From Brachynemurus nebulosus (taxonomy: Eukaryota; Arthropoda; Insecta; Neuroptera; Myrmeleontidae): a stretch of 64,000 nucleotides of DNA. The position numbers and the translations under genes were made by a program. The DNA lies in assembly GCA_035578155.1 (NCBI GenBank), contig JAPWDM010000011.1, positions 18,652,185 to 18,716,184 on the forward strand, written 5' to 3'. Positions within the stretch are counted from its first letter, which is position 1; every line of letters starts with the position of its first letter. Below are positions 24,217 to 36,300 of the stretch, piece by piece. The notes beneath the pieces were generated by a model. The model was not told where the DNA came from. It saw nothing but the letters and a program-made list of their open reading frames with translations, and searched no databases.

Positions 24217-27200
24217 TCACCTAACCTCACAGTCTTTATTGAGGGGTAAAGGCGTATGAGTGGTGTCATGTGTGGGCTCTAACACGACTGACGGAGGTGG
24301 CGAGTTCATTTTACTACCCGTAGCTAAGTCCAGCTCTTTTTCAACGTTATCCGGAAGAGCTAGTGGATCCGGTGCTAATGGATCAGGTGGTATTGGAATA
24401 TCAGTACTAACTTCATCTTCCGGTTCCTCGTCGTCCTCATCGTCATTATTATTTCTAGTACTAAGGCTACTACTACCACCTACCGTTGATGTTCGTGTTG
24501 AGTCCAATAACACTGAATCAGTGTCTGTTTTCATAACATACCCTGTTCCCTCTTGACAGCGAGCTATTTTTAACCTAATCGGAGTCACTTTTGTAGCACG
24601 CACTTTACGAAGAGCTGAAACACTACCACTTCCACTATTAATGTCCTGTGTCGATAGCGTATCAGATTTTTGATCAGTAGAAGGTGGCGCCGCCGTTCTA
24701 CTGTCCGTGGCTTGTTCGGTCCGAGGTGCCGGGTTTGTGCCCGTCACTATAAATGTACTTTTTTCACCACTACCACTATTACCACAATTATCGTCTTTCT
24801 TTTTACCGAAGCGAATAATTAATTTTGGAGTATTACCACTATCATTGTTTATAATTTCCACTTGTGGTTCTTGAGCTTTCTTCTTTTTCTTTTTACCACT
24901 TTTCACTGATTTACTTCGTTTCTTTTCCTCTTCAAAGTTCGCCATTACCATACGTCTGTAGTTCATGCTATCCCGTTTTAACGTTTCAAAACTAGGCACC
25001 TCCATATTTGCCAAACGTTTCTTTGGCGGTCGTTTGCAACGTTTGTCATCCATATTACTCGTCGTAACACCATCGGAACCAATTTTAATTTTAAGTTTTG
25101 GTGCTGCAGGAGGCGTTGGAGCTGGTCTAGGTGGACGTCCACGTCTTTTACTTGATAAATAATCAGTATTCAGGCCACTAGACGCATTACTACCGTTAGA
25201 CCCAATACTACGCCTTCGTTCTGGCAAGTCTAAGTCATCGTCCGGTAATGGCTCTAAATGCCGCAATTCATGTGAAGTGCCACTGAGATTCGATTTCTCT
25301 TTCTTACGTTTCTTCTCCATATTGGCGTCAACCACAGCTTTGTAATCCTCTTTTGTTGGGATGGTAGTCATAGAAGCTATTGCTTTAGGAATTGATATAA
25401 CTGTTCTATTCACTAGAGGCGGTGTTGCTGGAACAATCGGTTGACCACCTACCATTCCTGGTACTGATTCTTCCATATTCATATCCTGTGTTTGATACTG
25501 GCGTAACAATTCTTTCTTTCGCATCCGACGTAAATTCGACGTACCGGATGACGAAGCTGCAGCATTTGCCGAAATACTTGCATTATTAGGTAGATTAGTA
25601 TTTGTAACTACAACTGGTTCAACAATTGACTGCTGTGGTAACGGAGCTATTGTGGACGTATAATTTGCATCTAAGAATGGTCCTTTGATTTTCACTTTCA
25701 ATTGGTTTCTAGATTCTAATAAAGATGCTTTCAAATTTGACGACTCGTTACTGGGTGTATCGGATGGTGGGTCAGGTCGAACTGTACTAGCAGCCAAAGC
25801 TGAATGTAATTCCTTTTCGAGATCTTCATCGATATTTTCCGAAACAGAGTGATCGGCTGTTCCACTGGCAAATGCACCCAGTAACTGTTGATTGCTATAC
25901 GTTTCTGAACTAGCGGATGACGGCTCATACGCTCCACTATAAGTACGCATGTCCACAGGACCGGGAAGTACGGGCTGAACCATATCTGGGAATGATTGTT
26001 GAGATGTTACAGAAGAAACGTCATTAATCGATTGAATACTGTTAACGGGTGTCGGCGGACGTAAATCTCGTAGATCACGTAAATCACTAACAAATGATGA
26101 TCTAGTTTTGTTTTGTGATGGACTAGAAAATCGTGGTGACGTCGATGACTCTCTGGTTAAGTATGAAACGCCATCTTTTCTATCGTGTAGATCAGTAGAA
26201 CGTCTTCGTTCTCGCATAGTACGCAAATTTTCATTACTTTCACTAGCGATTTCTTCATCGAAATTTAAGTCGTATACAGTTCCAGCAAGTTTGTTATGTA
26301 TGGTGTTATATTCAGAATCTAAATGACTAGCACTAAGTTGATGGCTTCCACGACCTCGTCCTCTACCTCGACCACGACCTCTGGTTGTAGTGTGTCCACT
26401 ACGACTGCCACGTTTACTTCCATCACGAGAACGTGACTGATTTGCTGTTTTAGAACTAATTTCCATTTGTCGCGGGGATTTACCAGGACTTTTTCCTGGA
26501 GATTTGCCTTGTTGACTAACCACTCGTGCCGAGCTTCGAGTAGGTTTCGAGGGAGATTTCTTACCAACTGATGTATTAACCACAGCTGGTTTTGATAAAG
26601 ATGTTATCGGACTAGGAGATCTATGATGATTGATTTCATTGACATTATTCAATATTGGTGATGCTGATGTATGAACAGGTGGTGGTGATAAAGGTGGCTC
26701 TTCCTCCATGGGGGTTGTTGATTCTGGTTTTGACACCATAGCAGCTGTGAAGGCAATATTTTGTGAAGATGAAGTAAAAGCAGCTGTACATGGTGATGGA
26801 AAATGATGTGTTTCTTCTGACGGTTTCGAAACTTGTTGTAAAACGGGATGTGTTGTTGGAAAAGTTGCACTAAACGATGGCGGGAACATAGCAGGCCCCG
26901 GCGAAGGGAACGGTATTTGTGCATTAATTTGCTGGGGAGGGAATAAAGAAACTGGTCCACTAACGAAGGGCGTTGCTTCCGAATATGGATGGTACAACTG
27001 ATCGTTGAGCGAGGCTGGTGCAAATGGTGGAAGACTTTGATGTATGTTACCAAACGGTGGCATAACGGAATCCAGTGTTGAATGTATAGGCATTCCCAAG
27101 CCCATTAATTCTTCCCTTTTACACATATCAACATCTTCATTTCTTCTTGACCCTACTGACGAGTTTGAAGCAATAGATGATGATGACGATCTACGTTCTG

Positions 27201-27378
27201 GCATCATTTCACTTTCAATCCATTTAGCTTGGTTTTGCATTTCTTGGTAAGGTGATGATGTGGGAATTATTGGTGGAACTGCCATACATTCACTTACAGG
27301 AATTTGACTTAATATTGACTGGTGCTCTGAGGTAGCCTCAATTGGTGCCGAACAACTGGATATTGGAACTTGTATATC
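24217..27378 (-). CDS. rno: rhinoceros coding exon 3 (C-terminal 1,053 residues)
   Basis: The acceptor TTTTAG ends at 27379. The exon begins [20 protein letters not shown] in phase 0 and runs open to the stop at 24217 (CEVR). It is disordered and low-complexity: Ser/Pro/Gln-rich at first, then [12 protein letters not shown], an RG repeat ([16 protein letters not shown]), an AT-hook near 25140 ([10 protein letters not shown]), Lys-rich segments and an acidic [11 protein letters not shown] stretch near the end. Four short basic beta-like motifs recur: [25 protein letters not shown] and IRLKIAR. The internal ATG at 27285 is not a separate gene start, because the frame is open to the splice acceptor. 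Confidence 0.88.
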   Translation of the reverse strand, partial: DIQVPISSCSAPIEATSEHQSILSQIPVSECMAVPPIIPTSSPYQEMQNQAKWIESEMMPERRSSSSSIASNSSVGSRRNEDVDMCKREELMGLGMPIHSTLDSVMPPFGNIHQSLPPFAPASLNDQLYHPYSEATPFVSGPVSLFPPQQINAQIPFPSPGPAMFPPSFSATFPTTHPVLQQVSKPSEETHHFPSPCTAAFTSSSQNIAFTAAMVSKPESTTPMEEEPPLSPPPVHTSASPILNNVNEINHHRSPSPITSLSKPAVVNTSVGKKSPSKPTRSSARVVSQQGKSPGKSPGKSPRQMEISSKTANQSRSRDGSKRGSRSGHTTTRGRGRGRGRGRGSHQLSASHLDSEYNTIHNKLAGTVYDLNFDEEIASESNENLRTMRERRRSTDLHDRKDGVSYLTRESSTSPRFSSPSQNKTRSSFVSDLRDLRDLRPPTPVNSIQSINDVSSVTSQQSFPDMVQPVLPGPVDMRTYSGAYEPSSASSETYSNQQLLGAFASGTADHSVSENIDEDLEKELHSALAASTVRPDPPSDTPSNESSNLKASLLESRNQLKVKIKGPFLDANYTSTIAPLPQQSIVEPVVVTNTNLPNNASISANAAASSSGTSNLRRMRKKELLRQYQTQDMNMEESVPGMVGGQPIVPATPPLVNRTVISIPKAIASMTTIPTKEDYKAVVDANMEKKRKKEKSNLSGTSHELRHLEPLPDDDLDLPERRRSIGSNGSNASSGLNTDYLSSKRRGRPPRPAPTPPAAPKLKIKIGSDGVTTSNMDDKRCKRPPKKRLANMEVPSFETLKRDSMNYRRMVMANFEEEKKRSKSVKSGKKKKKKAQEPQVEIINNDSGNTPKLIIRFGKKKDDNCGNSGSGEKSTFIVTGTNPAPRTEQATDSRTAAPPSTDQKSDTLSTQDINSGSGSVSALRKVRATKVTPIRLKIARCQEGTGYVMKTDTDSVLLDSTRTSTVGGSSSLSTRNNNDDEDDEEPEDEVSTDIPIPPDPLAPDPLALPDNVEKELDLATGSKMNSPPPSVVLEPTHDTTHTPLPLNKDCEVR

Positions 27379-30300
27379 CTAAAAGAATTTATTTTATAAA
27401 TAGCAGTATTAATCATAATTTTGGACCTCTGATTTGAACATAAACGATTTTATCTAACAATTTAAGGTAAGTTTTAAATTACATAAAATCTTTAATTGAA
27501 TATTTTGTTAATGGTAAAATTTGAAAATTATTCAACTATCTGAATAAATTTTTAATGTTAGAATGAATACTATTAACACGTACGTAAAATGAGGTATATA
27601 GTAACAATGGGGTGATTAGGAATAAAAAGTAATAATTTCTTGTGATTACTGTAGTTAATAGTTTATATCTGGAATATGATTGTATTTAAGTTTGGCACAA
27701 ATTACTATTAATAAATTTTGGTTTAAAACTGGTAAGATTATAAAAAAAAAAAAATAAAAAGGGGAAAGTCAATAGTAAAACAATGTAGGGAATGTAGTTG
27801 TGAAAATTTGTTTTGTAATTTATATTTAAATGGTGATTATGTTCAAAAGGATAGTAAATTTTATATTGTAGTTTCTTTATTTATAAAGGTGGCTGGAGCG
27901 ACGCAAAGATTACGCGAGCACCTCTGGCGGTAAAATAAGAAGCTACACAAGAGAACCTGTGTGATCAACATACATAAAATATACAAGAGAACCTGCGTGA
28001 TCTTTGACCATGTCCCTGCCACTAGTTTTCAAGGACGAACTTTTAATGTCACAGTTCGCTACGTGACGCTAATGGTATTGGAGCAGACTAAATAGAGTTG
28101 GGACATGTGAGCATTTTTCATCAAATAGATGTCAAAATTAATTATCATATGACTGAGTACAAAAGTATCGTCACCAAGTTATGTGTTAACGAAGAATTAA
28201 ATTTTTTTAATTTAATTAATCTTTCTAGGTTGAATTAAAGTATTTTTTTAAATATTTAATTTATTTCCAATTTATTTTAGATGAATCTTTGAGAAAAATA
28301 GCGAACTAACAAAACTCATGTCCCGACTCTATTTTATTAAAGTACCATCAACATCATCTGGTATATTAGTTACAGCGGCCTCAATAAAACGGTTCATTTT
28401 CTTCATAATTGACTATATGGAGAGTAGCAGGGACATGTCTTTGACTTACGACACTAGCGCCCATGATATTTAGCACTTTTTACAGGAAAGAGAAATGGCG
28501 GTTTAGTGTAAGTAGGTTATTTTGAATTTAAAAGTTTGTCATATTTTTATGAAAAATGCCAAATAGCAAATACAATTATTATAGAAAGCGGTTTTTGAGT
28601 TGTCCAAGTGGGTGATTTATATGATTCTTGTTACAAAAAAAAAGGAAAAGAAAACGTATCAAAGTCGTGATGTATACGACGTTCACGAAGTACAATATAC
28701 CGGTGTACGAAGTTTCATAAAAGCCAGAGTTATGGCATAACATTGTAACAAACCAATGTAAAACATCAATGTAATGTAATTACTGAGGTAAATGGCTAAT
28801 TATGCAATTTTGAAAAAGATTTAATTTAATTTTTTAATAAGTAAATATTTATCTGATCTAAATATTTATTTGTTGTATTCGAAAAAATAACAGCAACTTG
28901 TATTTCCAGTTCTCTGGACTTTTTCCATTCTAAAATATTAATTAACAATCACTTAACACCCTTAACACGCTTGACATTAAATGGTAAATGTCAGTATTGT
29001 TTATGATTAGTTTTCTCATTCTCCTGTGAAAACTTATAAATTTACTTACAGAGGCGCTACTAGTGATAATCATTTTTACTTGATACGACTTCTAATTTCA
29101 CCATCAGAGACGCGAATGAGAATCTTAGCGTCGCCAATTAAAAAAAATTCACAATTGATGACGAAAAGATTCTCACTCGCGCCTCTGGTGGTAAAATTAG
29201 AACTAGTATCAAGTAAAAATACACGTATACGTCTAATTGTCGTTAGCCGCATACGTTCATGCTATTCACCCCGTTTTTAATTTTCTAATATAAAATTTAC
29301 TTATATTTTTAATAATAGTAAATTTATTTTTACTTACTTTCTGAGTTTCAGGAAGTAATGGCTGAGGTTCCAATTCCATATCTTGAGGTTGGAAATTCGT
29401 TTCAGGTATCCATCGATTATCTGTTGATGTATTGTCAATTTGCGATTGAAGTTCAGATTCATTCGAAATTTCTTTCACAGCTTCTCCAGAATAAACACCG
29501 GAATCATAGCCAGAAGCATTTTCACTGATATACGGCAGATCAGGTATTTCTGAAGGTTGAATATTATCTACTGATGAATTGTCGATTTCTTGTGGAACGG
29601 GTGTAGGTGGTCGTTCAAGAGGCAACTGTTGTTCATCTTCTAGTTTCTTCTCTTCACAAATAATTGGAATCTGTTCTGTTTCCTTAATCGGAATAGTTTC
29701 TTCAATCGGTTTAGGTATCTCTTCATCGAGCTTAGTTTCTAATTCCATATCTTCAGTTTGATTATTACCGACTGTTGATTTTCTAGATAATTCCATACGT
29801 AATTTTTCGACGAGATACAAAGTTTCACGTGCACTGTCTTCTTTTGAATCTTCTTTAAATAATGAATTATCTTTATTTCCAAAAGTGAATGAGGTGGTTT
29901 GTATATCTTCTTCTTTGTTGATGCTTAAATTATCTTCAGGAACGTCATCCACCGGAATAATTTCATTATCAAACTCGAATGACTCATTTTGTGGAGCATC
30001 TTTTGTTAAAGGCTGCGGAGAAAATATCGATCTAGTTGTGTTATATTGTTCTTCTGGCTCTTTAAGTGTAGAAGTTAGTAATGTTTGAGTTTGGGGTTCT
30101 ACAGGTTCTATAGGTTCTACTTCTGGTAGAATTTCCTGTTTATCTAGCTGACTTAAAATGGGTACTTGTTGTTCATCTTTACTATCAATAAGTGTTATTT
30201 CTTCCTTGATTTCATTTTCAATTTCCATTTTATTATCATCTTTGCCAAAATAGATATCCGTACTATAGCTGGTTTTAGTGGATGATATTGGTGGTTTTAG

Positions 30301-33300
30301 ATTTTCGTCTTGAGTTTTGTGTTTAACTTTTACTTTTTCATCAATTACTGGAGGCTCTTGTTCACATATTTCAACTTGTTCCATTACCTTAATTGGTGAT
30401 TTTTTATTTTCACGTTCTTTCGATAATTCTTCAAGTTTATTTTTCTTGGTAGCAGATCGACTAACTCTTTCCTCATGTTTTTCTATACGTGCCTTTATCT
30501 CGTTATTAACTATGGGACTTAATTTTTCGTTATTTTTAGCTTGTTTTTCACGTTTTTCAAATAATTTATCTAAAGCACCTTTTGAATTTTTATTAATCTG
30601 AGTTTCGCGGCCAGCCTTACGCTCCATAATTTCCTTCTCCAATATACTACTAGCTTGAATAGGAACATCATCGATTTTATCGTTCAACTTATCATTTAAC
30701 TTCTTGTCCGTTTTCCTGATCGCAGAAGAAAGTTGACTGGGCTTGAGGCTCGTTTTGTCCGTGGTAGAGGTGTTGGAAGATTTTGACTTATTAATTTCAT
30801 TGTACACAGCGGTATCTTCCACCGAACTTGATTTTCTCTTTCTAATTTCAGCTCTGGATTGATCTCTTTTAGGTCGTTCTGGACTCCTAGATTGTCGGTC
30901 CATACTACTTCTCCTCTGTTGGCTAGAAGAAGAATCTCTTGTCCTGCTAGAAGCATCTCGGACCCGATCACTCGCGTTACTGGGCCTTTTGTTTCTCGTA
31001 CGAGCTGGGGTTGGTTTACTTTTCGTAGTTGTTCCTCTTCGTGATTCCTCTCCCTCAACAGTTGGCGGCTGAAATTCAACTTCAGGCCGCCCGTCGGAAG
31101 TTTTAAGCTTCTTCTCAGACGCGATGTCGAATTTCTTTCCAACCAACTTTGAGGAAGTTTCGTCGTCTCTGCTTGCTGGTATGGTTTTAGTTTTGGATGG
31201 GATTTGATTATCGGGTTTTTTAGTTTTGTTTTGGACTGTTTTCGGTTTAAAATCGGTTTTTGTATCTGTACTAGTTTGTTTTTTATTGACGGACAATTTT
31301 TCAATATCGCTGTCGTCAGAGGTGTCACTGCTACTATCGGAGCTTGGCAATAAAGCGGCAGACTTACTTCCCTTGTCAAGAAAGGGCCAGTCTTTGGCAT
31401 TGTTGCCTTTATTTGATGGAGGGGGTGATTTTTTATGAACTGAATCACTTTTTGGGGATGAATCAGATTCACTATCAGAACTAGTTGTTGATGTGGAATC
31501 TGAGGAAGAACAACTTGAGGAAGACGAAGATGAACTAACTGGCGGTTGTATTTTATTTGGAATTTTCTTTTCTACTTTTGGTGGTTCAGGTTTAGGTTTT
31601 ACGGGTTCTACTACTTCCTTTTTCGGTTTTAATGGTACTTCAACATCTTTCTTAGTTTTATTAGATTCTGTGTCTACTTCTGGAACAATTCCTGGTTTAC
31701 CTAAACCACTCTTGATATGTTCCGCTGCCTTTTTCGCAGCCTGTCTTTGGGGTACATATGCTAAAATTTCTTGCATTTCTTCTTTATCTAATTCTTTATC
31801 AATATCGAATACATCAGCGGTTGTATTTGAAACTTTCGTATCTTTCGTATCTTTTGTAGATTTAATGTCTTTGATTTCTTTACCTTTAGTTTTAGGTTTC
31901 GGTTTAGGTTTTGTTACTTCTTCATTTATTACAGGCTTAATTTCTATTTCAGGTGGTGGTTGATCTTTTACACGTGAATTTGTAGTTGAACGCATATTTT
32001 CAGAGGCCTTTTTGGCCGCTTGTCTTTGCGGTACAATTAAATCGGATGGTTTTTTCTTTGTTGCCTTCACTGTAGTATCCTTTTCTTCCTCGGGTGTAAC
32101 TGAAGTCGATGTTTTCGTCTTTTTATTAATTGTACTATTTGGCTTTGATTGTTGTGAAAATTCTTTAACCGCTGCTTTAGTTCTGAACGGCTGTTGTTGA
32201 GAATCGCTAGCAGCGTTAGAAGATCGATCTTCGTTTTTATCATCTTTTCCGGAACTTTCGGAACTATCGCTATCCGAATATATTTGCTTATAGGATTGGC
32301 CTGTTTTAGTTTCACCAGATTTTTGAACTGCTGACACTAACATTAATTCATCACTATCAGAGTTCGAAACACCGTCACCAATTTCACGCACCATCTGTCT
32401 TAGCGTACGATTACGTGATTGTACTTTGTCTTTAACTTCCTCTTCACTAGAACTATCAAGACGTGCTCGTGAATTAAGGCTAGGTCTACCTCGGCCACGT
32501 TTCTTTGTTTTAACACTATTACGTCTCTTCGGCACTACTGTTTTCTTGGCACTCGCTGTAATAGTTCGTTTATCGTCCTCCGTACTTGTCGATCGTTTTA
32601 TTTTATTGATTTGTTCATTTTCACTACCACTAGTAGCGGAATAACTACTTCCGTATATACTTCCACTACGTCGTTTTGATGAACCATTAAAGTATAATTT
32701 TTTGTACGGATTCTCCTTCTTGTCATTTTTCAAAAGTCCATTTATTTTTTCGTCTGCCGATTCATTCGGTGATTTAGTTCCAGCAATTTTTGATAAAATA
32801 TTTTCAAAATCGGTCGTGTGGTCTTCTGCTTCAACATGAGAATATAATCGATCATAAATAGATGGACCGTGATTTGCTTCAATTACTGCCGCTTCAACAG
32901 ACGCGGGCATAGATGCCGGACTTTCCGTTAAAACCGCAACTTGTTTGTGGAAAGTTTGTTCACGCATACGGAAATACATTCGAGATAATTTTTCACGACG
33001 GCTTACCATGTAACAGAGATTTCGTACTCGTTCCAAATCTTGCCGTAGTTGAACAAACGTTTTCATTTTTTCTAAATCGGCTTGTCCCTGTTTATGAGAC
33101 AGCATATCGACATCTTCAAATTTCGGGGGTAAAAGAGGTTTATTGTGACCTGCTCGTCTTTTTAATTTCCAATAATTATATATGTATAGAATACCCTCAG
33201 GGTCAACGCCAGGCGACGCACTAACGTCTTTTGGCGATACATGTTTGTCAAATTCAGCTTCGATTTCATGAAGACGAGCAGCTCTAGCTTGATTTTTCTC

Positions 33301-36300
33301 CTCGGATGTCATATCTTTCCGTTTTTTTCCGTTTACAATCGTCGTCTTCAGAGCCAGAACAGACACTTTTCTCTTTTTTACTTGAAACACTATGTTTCTG
33401 ACAGTATGAGCGTAGTTTAACACCATCCTCCGCGTTTTCATCCTCAATAATTGCACGCATTTCGAGTCCATGTTTAAATGCACATGTCACATGATACGCC
33501 GTTTTACATGTTTTCACTGAACATTGAATGCAAGCACCAACTCTTTCTCTACAAAGTACACAAATGAGAGCCCATCTACTTTGCGGTATACTAGATATTT
33601 TTGTTATAGGTTCCATTTTTTCAACACAGCCTATACTAACTTCAGGTATCCATAATGCACATGACACATGTGCCCATTTTTGACCAGATCGGGTACATTT
33701 CATGGCACCTCCTTTGTTTGGACATAACAAACAGTCGGGACGTTGGCTTAGAGCACACGTACGACAAAGCCATTGGCCAGGTGGTATTTTTGTAATACCG
33801 TAGCATGCTTGGTGAACACATATATTGCAATTATCACAAAACACCATTTCGTTACCGTCTTCCGAATCCGGTGATCTACACACATCACAAATCACATTCT
33901 CGTCAAATTCAATTCCTAAACCTTCCTCATTTTTTATTATTGTTTGTATTCGGTCCCAACAGTGAACCTCTAATTCTTCAATGACCCGTTCCAACTGTTC
34001 CTCGGATATCGGTGGCAGTCCAGCAAGTGCTCGTTCACCATTCACCAAACGTAGCCAAGCGGCATCGCATTCATCGAGGTCGTACGAACAAGCTGCATCG
34101 GCTCGAGATGCCGCATTTGATAAATAATGATGTTCCGGAGAAAACTGTTCATCCTTTGTTATACGGATGTATTTATTTTTCGGACTGCAATAGAAATATG
34201 AAAGCCATTGCTATACAAAATATTTTATCTACTTGTACTATTTTAAATAAATTAATAAATATTTGGAACATTTATAGAAATTTTCTAATACTATTTTTCT
34301 TGATTAAGTGATAATTTTATATATTTTTAAAAAATAACTAAGCAAATTTTCGATTAACTTTGAAATGACATCAGTAATATTCATCAGACTTTATGTTGAA
34401 ACTGGTTAAACGTGGACAAACCTGATGAAACATTTAATAGATAAAATAATATTTATAATTATGATTACTTGAAAAATATTTTCAGAAATTAAAAACTTTA
34501 AAATTAATTATTAAATTATTTTTTTAGGCTTAAGGCTTATTTTTAAGTAGGAATTTGATAAAATTAATTCTATTTCTTGCTTATAATTCTGTTCTTTGTT
34601 ATTCGCTACAAAATTCAATAAAATAGAGATTAAATTTAAAAAAAAAAGTTTTAACTCATATAACGTAAAAGTCCCCATTATGGAACGGTATCTAATACTG
34701 GAATAGTTTTGACATTTACATATTAATGAAGTTATTTCTGAAAGAAACGTCTGATAACAAAAATTATTATTAATGATTGTTTTTCAATTTAAATTCACTT
34801 CGCATTTAATGTTTCCTTACTTAATTAAAGAAATAAATATGTAAATGTCAAAACTGTTCCAGTATTAGATACTGTTCCATAATGGGGGCTTTTACGTTAT
34901 GCTACAATCAAAATGTACTTTTTATTTAGTTATAGAATAAATAAGCTTTACTTTTTAGACAAATGAATCATTTAAAAGGAAATGCGAGTAGATCCGTAGA
35001 ACAGACAACTGAGAAAATAATGTCATTCTAAAGTGTTAGCTATTAAAAAGTACATTTAGAAATTATAAAAAGTCTTTCCAAAGTAGAAAAACGGAGACAA
35101 GATAAACTTAAATAAGTAATGCATAAAAGTCGTCGCAGTTACTCATACAAAATAGGAAGATTATAGGACCTGATTTTATAAATACAAAATAATGAAAAAA
35201 TTACTAATTTTATCATTTCAAACGTTGCAAATATTAGCAGGAACTTAAAGAACTATACCATGGTGGCCACAGATTTTTAAAAATATCAAATTTCCTGACT
35301 TTTCCAGGTTATCCAGAAATTTTATTAAAGAATTCCCTGACTATTTTGTGAAAAATGCCGCCCTAAAAAAAGTTTAAAAAAAAATTTCTTATAAATTTTT
35401 TAACACTTATCTCAAAAAAAAAGTAAATGACGAGCAAAAAAGAAAAAAGAAGAGAAATTCACGCCAATTTTTAAATCTAATTTCAAAACAAGTGAAAAAT
35501 TGATTGAAGTTTTATTCTTAAATAAACAAAATTATAAAAATCAATTTCTTCCAGTTTTCTGGTAAAATTCCCTCACTTCCCTGACTTTTCCAGAAAGTTT
35601 GGAATTCGCTGACATTTCCAGTTTTTCCAGTAATGTGGCCACCATGTATACGGCTTTATTAAACAACCAAATTAACTTTTTAGAAAATTAAGTTTTTTGG
35701 ATATATTTCATCAAATAATATAGCATTATTCTTAAGAGTGGAAATACATATTTTGTTCATTTATGATCAAAAACTCGTAGTTTAAAATTTATAATAATTT
35801 TTCTTAAATCAAAACACATTAGTCTTCAAGTATATCGTGATTAACTCCTTGTTAACTTGTCAAGCATATAGGCTATCTAAAATACATAAGGTTGATGCCA
35901 TCTATGTATAATAGTTTTTTTAATAAACTGACGATACAATCTCATTGTCACAATTGATATTTTTTAATCGTAAGAAAATGTGTTATATCTGTAAAAACTA
36001 AATCGCGTAAATACCACTAAAAACTATAATATCCTAACATTATTAAACTGTCATAAAAAGTGAAGCAATTTGAGTTAACAAACAATATTCATGAGCATCA
36101 TCAAATAGGTTAATTAGCCGTTGCTAAAAACCATGTTTATAGCCAGCTTATATTAACGCCTTTAATGATAAACATTAAAAAATTCATTTCAAACTATCAC
36201 ATATTTCATGACAGTGGATGATAGATAATATTTGGTTAAAATAAAGACCATGTTCATAGTTAGTTTGTACTAACCCCTTTAATGACGCACATAAAAAAAA

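Larger units (their letters stand above)
27379..29337 (-). other. rno: rhinoceros intron 2 (1,959 bp)
   Basis: A GT-AG intron. It holds a hAT-type MITE with perfect 8-bp target duplications (28009-28437), a fragment of an inverted-repeat family at about 27897-27950 and a back-to-back pair of the same family at 29072-29219. No coding sequence was recognised in the remainder. Confidence 0.82.

Noticed and set aside
26649..27053. 134-codon His/Leu-rich minus-strand frame
   Set aside because: Shadow frame of rhinoceros exon 3.
24217..27285. A separate 1,022-residue gene starting at ATG 27285
   Set aside because: The frame is open upstream to a good acceptor at 27379 and joins rhinoceros exon 2 in phase 0; the ATG is internal.
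30696..31472. 258-codon open frame on the minus strand
   Set aside because: It is an alternative frame inside rhinoceros exon 2, which is supported by splice phase and homology; the extra frame is a by-product of codon bias.
33325..33340. Programmed -1 ribosomal frameshift at the A7 run in rno
   Set aside because: The required change is +1 (or minus one base); a -1 shift leads quickly to a stop, and no stimulatory structure is evident.
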